A stretch of 64,000 nt of DNA, from assembly GCF_964204645.1 (NCBI RefSeq), contig NC_134026.1:16076650-16140649 (forward strand). The letters run 5' to 3'. Below the pieces are notes generated by a model. The model did no database searches. It was not told the origin of the DNA and saw only the letters and a list, made by a program, of their open reading frames with translations. Each line of letters begins with the position of its first letter. The first letter of the stretch is position 1. This document shows positions 36,311 through 47,469 of the stretch, piece by piece. This DNA is from Tubulanus polymorphus (Eukaryota; Nemertea; Palaeonemertea; Tubulaniformes; Tubulanidae). Position numbers and translations under genes: made by a program.

Positions 36311-36514
36311 ATTTTGTTATGATAGTGATGAATAAGTGTGATCAAGCTGGATGTGTCTTTGTGAAGTTGAACGTGTACTTAGGAATACAGGAGTTAGGTA
36401 TGCAGGAGTACTGTAGTCGCTCAAACAACCGTTAGAGGAACCGTTAGCTAACGACTGTTTAGGAACTTTAACGAGTCGTTAAAGTTCCTTAACCAGTCGT
36501 TAGTTGATTCCAAG

Positions 36515-36970
36515 ATGGCTACCGCTTCAAACTTAAGTGAGAATGCTCCCAATAATATGTGCTTTAAAAGGACTAATTTCTCATCACAAGAGATCACACT
36601 ATTGTGCAATTTGGTTGAAGAAAATTATCACACCATTCACAGTGGCTTTAATAACAAATAAGACCACAAAAAGAAGATCAAAATATGGAAAGAAATCAGC
36701 AGTAAGGTATCAGCGTTGGGTGTGGAGGTGAGGTCAGTGGAGGAAGTTAGAGAGAAGTGGCGACAGTTAAATACAAACGCTAAGCTGGAGAAATCGGGAT
36801 ACAAATTAATAGGGCATCAAGAAAACTGGTGGACGTCCCCCACCACAAGAAATCTCGGAAATTAGCCAAGCAATCTTGAAGATCCAAGATGGAAACCCTT
36901 CTTTCACTGGGATTGAAGGAACAATTAATTTAGACTCTTTTCAACTTGAAGATGGTATCAATGATGAGAG
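36515..36970 (+). pseudogene. Harbinger Myb/SANT-like protein, broken
   Basis: From ATG 36515 the frame encodes a Myb/SANT-type DNA-binding domain: a helix with FSSQEITLLCNLVEE, then IWKEISSKVSALGVEVRS and EEVREKWRQL. A TAA interrupts it at about 36659, and a frameshift near 36830 moves the conserved ISEISQAILKI segment into another frame. In Harbinger elements this second protein helps import the transposase and bind the ends. This copy is dead. Confidence 0.75.
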
Positions 36971-37300
36971 TATGTATATTTTCAATTCAACAAGAGAATT
37001 TTGATTTCTAAACGATGTATTGCATTCAGACCATAAACATGATTTTTCGGTTCGGTTAGTTGAACCGTCTGCTTTTGTTTACATTTGGTGGGATTCCTTA
37101 CAAATGATGTCATAGGTCAGGGTCAAACTAATGAATACTTAATGAGATTAGATCCCGTAGAGTAGTCCTTGAATTGGAGCTTAATCCCACCATGTCAACA
37201 CTGTTTACAATACGGGTCACCTTATTCAAATACATTTTCATCCCGGTGCAGTGTTAAAACTCTTGGGAGGAATATTCAAAATGCAGTTAGGCCTTGTTGA

Positions 37301-38098
37301 ACTATACGGGATATCGACAAATTCAAGTTCTCGAATTACTCGTTTGATGGCGCTAGTCAGAACCGGAAATTGGAACCTATATCCGCCATGCTCTAGTTCA
37401 TTTGCAATGAAAATTTCTCGCTTCAAGTTTTCAATGAGCGATATTTTTACTTACTATATATCGTCACGCATAATGATCCTTTAAATGTGATATCCTACCA
37501 CTACGTTGGATATGATAAAATCTCACTGCAAAGGCTAGAAATCACTATAAATGTCCTACAATTATCAAAAAACATTTTGCAACGGCTGACGATGCAAAGA
37601 CTGGTTGCCAAGTGTCACATGGTGGCAGCACTTGACGGCCCAATTTTGATTGTTGGTTCTGGTACTTTTCATATTTTTATTATGAATCTACGAGTTTAGT
37701 CCTTCTAAAATCAATTTTATTTCATAATATTATTTAATATTTATCAGTGTAGCCTGCAATAAATTTAGTGATGACACCCGGCACCAGTCATTACTTCCGT
37801 TAGCTGCTTCGAGCGTCATCGCTAAATTTGTTATTTTTGGTAGTTTTTTTAAATTTCTAGTAATCTTTAGCGTTCAAAGTTGGGTTTTATCGAATTCAAC
37901 ACATTGTCAGGATATCATACTTAGAGGATAATGCGTACCGTTGTATAGTAAGTAAAATATCGCTAACTAAAAACTTGAAGCGAGAGATTTTTATTGCAAA
38001 TGAACTAGAACATGGCGGATTTAGGTTCCAATTTCCGGTTCTGACTAGCACCATCAAACGAGTAATTCAAGAACTTGAATTTGTCGATATCCCGTATT
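37301..38098. repeat. Long inverted repeat inside the Harbinger element
   Basis: Arms 37301-37460 and 37944-38098 are reverse complements at roughly 90 percent by eye, separated by about 480 bp with no gene. The arms share TTGTCGATATCCCGTAT and TTGCAAATGAACTAGA. It looks like a foldback or long-TIR MITE nested where the transposase catalytic domain should be. Confidence 0.8.
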
Positions 38099-38476
38099 GA
38101 AGTATTTCATCGCCCGTGTATACCAGGCTACATCGCTCCACAAAAAGCTCTAAACCTGGAAAGCTAATTACCAGTACCGAAAGTTTGGAACATGAGGCCA
38201 ACCGACGGGTTCGGGCCGCCATCGGCGGGTCGGATGGTTCATCTTATCGCCCTTTACCACATGGCCTATTTCGGAAAAGCTCAATTGTTTTCAGAAATCC
38301 CCTTGACCTGGCTGGTCATCTTATTTTCTTGTATTTTTTCTCATTAGAAATTTCATTTAAGACTGGGTAGGCCTACTAGTCGCGTTTTACAGACCCAAGA
38401 GGAGGAAATAATCAAACTTTTACAGTTTCAGCTGAAGGCACCAGTAAGTTTTCCCACATATTAATTACGGGTACTA

Positions 38477-39014
38477 TCACATATTCCTTGCACATTCAAA
38501 CTGTGGAAATTTTTTCTGTTCACATATGTTCATTTGGGCCTCCGTGACTGGAGATTCGAACATGTGTGCAATCAACCACTCTGATGACTCTGGGAAACCC
38601 AGCCATCTGGTAAAATCCATCCCTCGACTTTTCTTCTCTTCCTCAGTCATTGGCCAACGAATAAATCTAGACATTATCTCCTGACTTAGTTCACAAAATT
38701 GGTGAATACATCTAGATACTGTCGACTTGTGAACTTTAAATGTATCTCCGATCACCGCCATAAATGCCCCACTCGCTAGAAAGCGCAGCGATATTAAGAC
38801 GATTTTCTTGGGCACTCAGTGCTTGATTTCTTTTTGTTTCCCTTTGCAAGCCATCTTCAATTAACGCCGTTATATATTCGATTCCCTGTCTGCCGAATCG
38901 ATATTTTTTTCGCAGTTCCTCATCTGCCAGCTCAAGCTCGAGTATAGGTAGCCATTGTCTACGATTCAAAACTAAATTATCATAATGTTCACCCAAAAAA
39001 AGTTGTCGCGCCAT
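38477..39014 (-). pseudogene. Harbinger transposase, N-terminal part only
   Basis: The - strand starts at ATG 39014 and reads ELADEELRKKYRFGRQGIEYI, the conserved N-terminal block of HARBI1-like proteins. After a frameshift near 38808 comes FLASGAFMAVIGDTFKVHKS and the helix-turn-helix STVSRCIHQFCEL. The frame ends at 38477, before the GIDGTH block and the rest of the DDE nuclease. Without that domain it cannot cut DNA. Confidence 0.85.
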
Positions 39015-39125
39015 TTTCTACTGAAGTTAACGGTCACGTTAAGCAGTTAACGTGGCTACAGGAGGTTGTTTAAATTTAACGACTGGTTAAGGATATTTAA
39101 CGACACGATAACTTTTGAGCAACCG

Positions 39126-39162
39126 AACTTATCGTGTCGTTAAGAAATAACGACACGATAAG
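39126..39162. repeat. Subterminal hairpin in the Harbinger right end
   Basis: Perfect 15-bp stem (CTTATCGTGTCGTTA and its complement) with a 5-base loop, part of the GTCGTTA motif cluster near the right terminus. Confidence 0.8.
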
Positions 39163-39211
39163 TGATTTAACGACACGTTAGGAGTTAACCAACTTTTGAG
39201 CAAGCGGCCCC

Positions 39212-39645
39212 ATGTGTTTGATATGCGTATACCGGTGTGTATCTATTTTGGGTTGGCACAATACCTGCACTTCAAACCGGCCTATGACTACTTCTGTATG
39301 ATTGTGTTTAAGTGGGTTCAATTCTAACTTGAATAGATTAATTTGCAAATAACCTCACAGCATAATTTTGATTTTGAAACGTGAAATGACCAATGAATGA
39401 AATAATATTCATTATTCAGTGGTAACTGTAGAGAGTTGACAACTTCTAACAACGCGCACCCACGAAAAACAGGAATGGTCTTCGCCCAGAAAAGTTTGAA
39501 AATGTACTGCTTTTTGACCCAAGCATTAAATTAAGTCCTGGCGACGACTGGGTGTGGGTAAATATTTCTTAAGGGGGCAAATTGGTGTCCCGGGGTTTTT
39601 GTCAGCCAGGAATTGCACCTTGGTGACGATATTGAAAAGGGGCTT
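39212..39645. other. Non-coding stretch
   Basis: Nothing recognised. Confidence 0.45.
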
Positions 39646-40262
39646 AAGTCTATCTATTTCAGATTGTCCACGATCTTTTTGGGATATTTCGCTTAATTTT
39701 GGGTGTGCATACCTCAAATAGGTCTTAATCAGTAGGACTTAATCTCGAATCAGTAGGGTTGTGCAGTCCAGACAAATCATCGTTTTTATATACATTTTGT
39801 ACCGAGTTGAAGGATTGATGAATATTCTCGAAAATTGAGCTTTAAATCGGCAAGGGAGACCGTCATTTTGTTCCAGTTTGTTTACTTCTTTATGCAAATG
39901 AGCAGTGTGTATCATGTGATCTGGGTAAGTTTATTTTTTTTATGGGGAGAGTACGTTGCTCGCACGTTTCACTACGCGGGTACGGCCGCAATGGTTGCGC
40001 TATTATAGGCCTAAATCATTTCCAAACCGCATTGTTTTGATAGCTTTGACAAAGCCATGTTTATTTACTAAAACAGCTTTCTAGGGTAATATTGTGAGTC
40101 GTTGATTGGTCTTTTGGCGACAAGAAGCTGCTTCATCCCCCATGATATACTTGACGCATCCCCACCTCATTGCGCATGTGAACAATGCCTCATTTGCATA
40201 AAGAGATAAGCAAAAACGAACAAAATGGCGGTCTTTCTCGCCGATTTAAAGCTCAATTTTCA
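39646..40262. mobile_element. Terminal-inverted-repeat element (MITE-like), copy 2, interior inverted
   Basis: The left flank (39646-39818) and left arm (about 39819-39902) match copy 1 at 31466 in direct orientation. The interior from about 39903 matches the complement of copy 1's interior: it opens with GTGTGTATCATGTGATCTGG, the complement of the end of that interior. The right arm is at about 40205-40262. No coding content. Confidence 0.75.
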
Positions 40263-41599
40263 TATTTTCAATTTTCATAGTCATATTGCGATGAACTGCT
40301 GCGCTGTTGTCAAACATCAACTCAGTTATTTTCAGATATGTTGTTTATTAAACTTCTTTGATATGGGTATAAGGTTCAAGGGCCCCACGCATATTCTACC
40401 TGAGACGCGTCAACGTGTATTATCTTTTCTCTGATTAATCTATTCGCACAATCGAAGCGTTGGAGTATAGAAGCGTCGGAGAATCGGGTATGCCACGTAT
40501 CGACTTATACACTTTAACATATTTTACGTTCTGGCCGGTGTGTATTCAGAAAAAGTTACAATACGGGATCAGTGCGTTGGCAGCGCGTTTGATAACTACT
40601 GCCAATGGCCGATGCTGCGATTTAAAAATTCAGCCATCCTATTTCTGATGTCACACACAAACGATAAACGTTCTCTCCATTACGGCATTATAGTCAATAA
40701 GTGCGCCAATCCGTGTTTTTCTAATAAGTAACCGGTTTTGATACACCTGCTGTAAATATACACAAAATCTGACCTTTGCTTATGGATTGTCATTTTTCTC
40801 TCGGCGTTTGGCAATAGCGCTGGAAAAAGTTACGATGTAACCACTAATAAACTCTTGGCGATTTACCTCTTTGGTGGGCTCCTGATTAATAACTGATGCT
40901 CGTTTACCAGCGCGAGGACAGGTTCTGATAACACACGCGTTCGTTCCAAGAAGTAATAAATGTGTTGTCAACACGACCGTGATTAGAATAGTGATTCGAC
41001 AGATGTCCCCTGGAAATAGAAATAAAAATAAACACGTGTATCTTTTTCAGTGAATTCAATTCCACAGCATTTGAATAATATACCTTTCTTTTGATAAAGA
41101 GATTTGAGTGTCCAAGTACACAAATCAAATCAACCTCTTGGTTGCTAAAATGTTTCGTATGATACGGTACCAAAACAATTTCATAGGGTAAAGAACCGTG
41201 TTAAATACATTAGGAAATCAAACACTGAACCAGCAGAATACCAGCGCCGCGCCCGAATCCAATGTCCCAGATAGACTTTGTTTGAAGGGGATTGGGATCC
41301 ACACCCAAAATATGTAATAAGATTAAAATCCACTTTATTCGAATTTAAAAGAAAAGAAATAAAATCTATTCACCCAGAATTAAAATCAAGATCTAGAAGG
41401 TACGACAGTTTGGGATTCTCTCTAGAATTTATCGATGTTGACGATGGCTCCGAGACGCACTTTTCGTAAGTTAAGTTTCGACAACGTCGAGCTTTTCACC
41501 CGTAAACTCTCGAAGTTTTACTGGGAATAGTTTATCCTAGTATTAGGAAAATGGCGCTTTCAGGTCAGAGGTCGAGAGGTCGAGACACCACTCATCACC
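40263..41599. other. Non-coding stretch left of the viral element
   Basis: No recognised gene. A 63-codon AT-rich frame at 41278-41466 (+) has a charged, partly plausible composition but no family match I know; it could be a leftover of the viral element's left end. Confidence 0.4.
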
Positions 41600-41623
41600 A
41601 CAAGTAATTTGTTTTCCTAATAA

Positions 41624-44600
41624 ATGGGAGAGAGTGAACAATACACAGAACGAATTGATGTTAATGAAAATAAATATTATTGTACATATTGTAAAAAATA
41701 CATTGATAAATCTAAAAAATCACGTCATGAAAAATCTACAAATCAGATGAAAAATGTAATAGATTTTGAAACTCCAGAAAATTCCAATGAAAGAAAAGAA
41801 CGATTAGATGATATGAAAAAAGATGAAAATTAATGTATTGTTTGTAATGAATTTATAGTAAAAAGGAATTATAAAAGACATCTCGAATCACATAAACACA
41901 AACAAAATTTAAATAAAAATGTTTTAGGATCAGAATATTTTTATGATAAACCTCATCAAGTAGAAAAATCAACTTCAAAAACTAAATCCATTTCAAATAA
42001 ACCTTACATGGAAAATGTTAGAAATTATATCGATTCACTAGAAATAATGGATACAATTGAAATTTTAGAAACATTACATAGTAAAATTGGTCATGCAGCC
42101 ATTATATTTAGATTTTTTAAAGGTACAACAATAGAAGATTATAGTAAATTTATTGAAATCATGGAAAAAATACTAGATTTGGTAACAGATGTTGAATATC
42201 CAAAAATTAGTACTTCTGGGAAAGTAAGTTTTTTAAAGTCAGAAGATAAAATGGATTATGATATTCAAACACATTCTGAAGAAATAATTTCAAAAACGCA
42301 AATAAAAGAGAAGTTAGAAAAAATATTTAATGAATTTAAACGACATATTGAAGAAAGATATTTTGAGGGTTCTAGTTTAACATTGATTGAAATTATATTT
42401 TTAGATTTAAATGTTTATAATACAAAAATGATTAAAACATCAAAAAGTAAAACAATGTTTAAAAATGATTCAAACTTTATATCAGAAAAGGATATTAAAG
42501 CATCAAGTTATATCAAATTACCATTTACAACAAAAGCAGTAATAAATATTCAAAATGAAGATAATAAATGTTTTCTATGGTCAATTATTAGTCGCTTACA
42601 CCCAACTCAGGAAAATGTTTATAGAACAACAAATTACCAGGAATATGAAACAAAATATAAAATTGATCAATATCCAGTAACTATAAAAATAATTCCTAAA
42701 ACAGAAAAAGATAATGATTTAAAAATAAATGTATTCGAATTAATACAATTACCAAAGACAAAAGGTGAAAATATTAAAGATTATACATTAAAGCTTTATA
42801 TTTAACAGAATATTATGATGATGAAAAAGTTATAGATTTGTTATATTACAAAAAAGATGAAAATGAACATTATATGTGGTTAAAACAAATTGATTTATTC
42901 TTTAGAACAGAAAGTGATTTCAACAGTCATCATAAAATTTATCTGTGTAGAAAATGTTTATCTAAAGTTAGAACTGAGAATACATTATTAAAACATAAAG
43001 AATTATGTGATAATAAAGATTTTTACATATTAATAATGCCAACAGAAAAAGATTATAAATTGAAATTTACTAATCATAAATTTAAAAATATTGTTCCATT
43101 TGTAATTTATGGGGATTTTGAATCGTTGAATAAAGAATTTACTAATCAAGATAGAAAAGAAATATATAATAAAAAGCAAATTTTTAAATCAATGGATAAA
43201 GGAAATGAAATAAATGAAGATATAATTCAAGATCCACCAATTATAAACACAATTAAAAAAGTTCATCAAAGAGCTGCTGCTTATGGCATTTATATAAAAT
43301 CAAATTATCCTGAATTATATCAAAATCAATATATTCCTTTTAGAGGTGAAGATGTAGTTAATAATTTTTGTAACAAAATAATTGATTTAGAAAGTGATTT
43401 TGCAAAATTATTAAACAAAAATAAAAGAATAGTTATGACAAAAGAAGATGAAATTGATTTTAATTACTCAACTCATTGTTGTTACTGTGAAAAACGTTTT
43501 CATTCATTTGATAAAAAAGTTAGAGATCATGATCATTTAAATTCAAAATATCGTCGAGCTGCTCATGAAGATTGTAATTTACAAGCTAAGAAAGTTAATT
43601 TCGTACCAATATTATTTCATAATTTATCGGGTTATGATACCCATCTATTTATAAAACAGTTATCAGGAAAATTGGGCACAATTAATCAAGAAATAGAAGA
43701 ATATAATGCTATGAATGGTATAAATGTAAGAAAATATGATTTTAAATTATTAGCTAAGACATCTGAAAATTATATTTAATTTCAATTTGATTGCATTAGA
43801 TTTTTAGATTCTTATAGATTTCTAGCAAGTTCATTAGATAATTTAGCAAAAAGTTTAGTTGATAATGATTTTGTAATAACTCGACATTATTACCCAAATG
43901 AACAAGATTTTAAATTATTGAGATATCAAGGCGCAATTCCTTATTCATTTTATAAAACACATGATGATTTTAATGTAACAGAATTATTAAAAGAACAATT
44001 TTATGATCAATTAAAAGAGGAGTATGTGAAAGATGAAGTGTTTAATAGAACATTAAATATTTGGAATCACTTTAAGATAAAAAATCATGGTGAATTACTA
44101 GATTTGTATTTAAAATCAGATGTTATGATATTGGCTGACATATTTGAAAAATTAATAGAAGTTAATTTGAATCATTTTAATGTTGATCCTTGTTATTGTT
44201 ATTCAAGTCCCGGTTTAACCTGGCAATGCGGTTTAAAATATACAAATGTAGAAATAGATTTATTAAAAGAACCAGACATGGTTTTATTATTTGAAAAATC
44301 AATTAGAGGTGGAATTAGTGGTGTTATGGGAGACATTTTAAAGCAAATGATGAATATAAATTAGTATATATTGACGCCAATTATTTATATGGTTGGGCAA
44401 TGATGCAACCTCAACCATACAATAATTTAATATTAGCAGAAGTTGAAAATTATGATAAAACTGATTGGGAAAGCGCAATTGCGAGTTTAAAAGATGAAGC
44501 ACCAATTGGTTATTTCTTTGTAGTTGATTTGGAATATCCTGATAACATAAGATTTAAAACAAGAAACTTACCTTATTGCCCAGAACATTTAACTGTAGAT

Positions 44601-46190
44601 GATAGTTATTTAGGTGAATACCAGAAGAAAACAAAACCGAAAGATCATGTTTTTACAGAAAAATTGATATTAACACAAAATAATAAATATAATTATATTG
44701 TTCATTATAGGATGTTAAAATTTTATTTAAAACAAGGAATGAAATTAAAGAAAGTACATAGATATATTGAATTTAATCAATCGAAGTGGTTAGAAAAATA
44801 TATAGATTTTAATACACAACAGAGAACCATATCAAAAACAGATTTTGAAAAAGATTTCTTCAAATTAATGAATAATAGTTTTTATGGTAAAACATGTGAA
44901 AATATTAGAAATAGAAGTGATATTGAATTAGTAAATAATTCTGAACGATTGAGACATTTACAATCAAATCCTAGACATTTAGGAAATAAAAGATTTGAAG
45001 ATTATTTAACAGCGGTTAAATTAAAAAGAACGTCAATGAAATTTAATAAACCTATATTCATTGGTTCAACTGTTTTAGAAGTATCAAAATTATTAATGTA
45101 TGATTTTTATTATAATGTTTTACAACCACTTTTTGGGGAAAAGCATATTGAAATATTATATTTTGATTCTGTAACAGCTGACACCCCAATATTATTAAAA
45201 TGTAATAATAAAATATTGGTAAGAAGAATTTCAGAAATAATTCCAAAACAAAATGAATGTTATATTTCATATGATGAAAAAGAATTAATACAAATAAATG
45301 AATTAATGGATGTTTGGACAAGAAATGGATGGAAAATATTAAAGAATATTATTAGGCATAAAACAAATAAGAAAATCTATAGAGTTAGAACTAAATTAGG
45401 GTTTGTAGATGTTACAGAAGATCATAGTTTAATTAAACGAAATGGTGATGAAATAAAACCAACTGATATAAAAATTGGAGATGAATTATTACATAAAAGA
45501 TTTTTCCAAAGAATGAATCATATATCATTTGATGAAATAATTGATAATATGTATAATATAGAATCCGAAACATTAGAAGAAAAAGAATATTTTATCAAAG
45601 GATTTTTTTATGGGAGATGGTTCAGCAGGTGTGTATAATTATGTTAGTGGAACTAAATATTCTTGGTATTTATGACTTGAAATTATTAGAAAGAATTAAG
45701 AAATTCGGTGAAGAAGTTTACTCAAATAAAACATTTAGAATCGTGGATCATATGAAATCATCGGCAGTTTATAGAATACTCGTTAATAACCCTAAAGATT
45801 TTGCAATTAAATATAATGATGAATTCTATATTCATGCAATAGTTAAAAGTAATACTTCAACAAAAGAAAAGATAGTTCCAGATTATGTATTAAATGCAAA
45901 AAATAATTTAAGAAAATGGTTCTTCATTGGATTCTATGCTGCAGATGGTTCAAAAAGTTTCAAAAACCACAAAACAATATCTTTAGCTCTAAAAGGAAAA
46001 GTTGCTATATCAGGATTGAATATATTATGTAATTCATTAGGTTTTAATATGAATATTGGATTGATTAAATCTAAACCAAATTGCTTTAATTTAAGCCATG
46101 TAGAAAATGAGTTAACTGAAGAAGATTTATTCGAAATATATAACCCAACAGATTATGTTTATGATTTATCAACTGAAGATGGCACATTAT
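41624..46190 (+). pseudogene. Protein-primed DNA polymerase B (Polinton type), with intein, truncated
   Basis: N-terminal C2H2-like fingers (CTYCKK at about 41690; CIVCNE after the first stop), a CFLWSIISRLHP block typical of Polinton polymerases, a further CRKCLSKVR finger, then the exonuclease: ExoI YGDFES, a Cys/His insert (CCYCEKRF, RDHDH), ExoII NLSGYDTHL, ExoIII YLKSDVMILAD. In the polymerase domain: motif A YIDANYLYGWAM, motif B FFKLMNNSFYGKT, and motif C begun as YFD, where an intein enters. The C-terminal part after the intein is absent. Breaks: TAA 41831, frameshift about 42797, TAA 43777, frameshift about 44340, more in the intein, then the end at about 46190 opposite the convergent zinc-finger gene. 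The enzyme would copy the viral genome from a protein primer; this copy is inactive. Confidence 0.92.
45168..46190 (+). other. Intein with LAGLIDADG homing endonuclease in polymerase motif C
   Basis: The insertion follows YFD of motif C, a known intein site in family-B polymerases. The first residue is Ser (SVTADTPILLK, splicing block A). Block B is VDVTEDHSLIKRN with the usual TxxH. Two LAGLIDADG helices follow: the first at about 45596-45625, split by an extra T in a run of seven, and the second at IGFYAADGS, about 45930. The region closes with VYDLSTEDG, an incomplete block F. The terminal His-Asn and the +1 residue are missing, as is the downstream polymerase. Breaks: frameshift about 45604, then TGA plus frameshift about 45675. 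The endonuclease would have cut inteinless polymerase alleles to spread the intein. Confidence 0.88.
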
Positions 46191-46192
46191 AA

Positions 46193-46980
46193 AACATAAA
46201 ATCAATATCATCAAACTTGAAATCACTATTGGTTTCTTCTTTTTCATTTAATTGTTTTTGTATAATTTGTTTAGGTTCTTCCATTTCATTTTTCTCATTT
46301 AAATAAAGTTCTATCTTGTACCACATTTCATCTCGATGTTTCTAATATCGATGTTTAAAAAATTTACAATCTTATTTAAAAAGAATAAATAATTAATTGA
46401 ATCTGTTATTCTATTATCCACATAATATTTTGATATGTTTGTGAATGTTTCTTTTATATTTTCCATATCTCCTTCTGTTAATTTAGGTTTTTTATAATAA
46501 TCGTTAAATAATAGATATAAATACATTTTCTTTTCTTGTGTGTTAAATGTTGACGGAATAATTGTTTTTATAATATCTTTTTTAGTTATTTCACCATTTT
46601 TATTTTCTATTATTTTCATTTTCTCAAGCCATTGCTTATATTCTGGTGTATGATTTTCCATAGAAAAGATATTAAATATTTCATCTAGATATTTTAATTT
46701 TGGTTCTATAAGAATATCTCTAGTTTTTTCATCATCCCATAAATTCTTTTGCCATCCACATTCATTACAAAATATCACAGGACCTTCTTGAATTAAATAC
46801 CTATAAATACATTGTGGGCAATTTGTTCTATCATAGCTTGGTAATAGATCATCATTGAGCTCTTGGTATTTTCTTACGTTTTCTTTAAGTTTTATTGTTC
46901 TATTATGTAGATTTAAATTTCTTGTTGTAATGATCAATTTACAATATTTACAATAATATGTTATTTTTACTTATTCATTA
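46193..46980 (-). pseudogene. Zinc-ribbon protein, VLTF3-like, 3' part (split by BEL insertion)
   Basis: Continues the gene begun at 53770. In order: a finger CKYCKLIITTRNLNLHNR, a zinc ribbon (CPQC...CNECGWQK, about 46740-46830) and an all-helical C-terminal domain with INYLFFLNKIVNFL. A CxxC/CxxC ribbon followed by such a helical domain is the layout of the poxvirus-type late transcription factor VLTF3, found across large DNA viruses. I recognise this by eye; other zinc-ribbon families cannot be excluded. Breaks: a TAA close to the BEL target site and a frameshift at about 46325, after which the frame stays open to about 46193, where it meets the truncated polymerase gene. It probably directed late viral transcription. 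Confidence 0.6.
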
Positions 46981-46985
46981 TATTG

Positions 46986-47132
46986 TGTTTCATCTCATCA
47001 ATCGCAGGAATATAATATTAGAGAGAAATATCCAGTAGAACTTCAAAAACGGAGCCAACTATTAGAGTACGGTTTCAGAATATATTCTCCATAACTGTCT
47101 ACACTAAAACACGGACCGCCAACGACGGAACA
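46986..47132 (-). repeat. BEL 3' LTR (left copy)
   Basis: 147 bp, TGT...ACA ends on the genomic + strand; identical to the right LTR except for three extra bases at about 47017. Confidence 0.95.
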
Positions 47133-47144
47133 TCCTCCCCTTCT
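47133..47144 (-). other. BEL polypurine tract
   Basis: AGAAGGGGAGGA on the - strand, directly next to the 3' LTR; primes plus-strand synthesis in LTR elements. Confidence 0.85.
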
Positions 47145-47469
47145 GAACCCTTATGGGGTTCACAATTAACTAAACTAAACACACAATCTTAATTACCTAA
47201 ATTAAGCTAATGTAAAGAATCTATTATTGGCATCTTAACTAAATTACTAATTAACTAGTGTATTAAATCGTTTCTCGCAAGATCTTCACGACCTTGCAAG
47301 GAGGGCGCTAGGCTCACCTCCACAATCTATCACTAAATAACTGAACGCGTTAAGCGTATATACATGTACAATGTTTCTCCACGAAAGAACGCACGAACTG
47401 TTTTTATAAATTTACGAACTGTTTATGAATTTAAACGCGGTATTACACTACTAGAGTTTATTATACGAA
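47145..47469 (-). other. BEL 3' untranslated region
   Basis: No open frame of interest between the integrase stop and the polypurine tract. Confidence 0.6.

Larger units (their letters stand above)
36411..39211. mobile_element. Harbinger (PIF) DNA transposon, defective
   Basis: The outer ends carry related sequences, both with GCTCAAA near the tip and CCTTAACCAGTCGTTA inside (left 36487-36502, right as complement about 39076-39090). The subterminal regions repeat GTCGTTAA, probably transposase-binding sites. One side encodes a Myb-like protein, the other the N-terminal part of the transposase, in convergent orientation as in autonomous Harbingers. The catalytic DDE region is missing, and the middle holds a long inverted repeat of another element. 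The exact ends and the 3-bp duplication could not be fixed. Confidence 0.7.

Noticed and set aside
41278-41466. 63-codon open frame just left of the viral polymerase
   Set aside because: No family signal and no TAAATG start; noted only as a possible leftover of the element's end.
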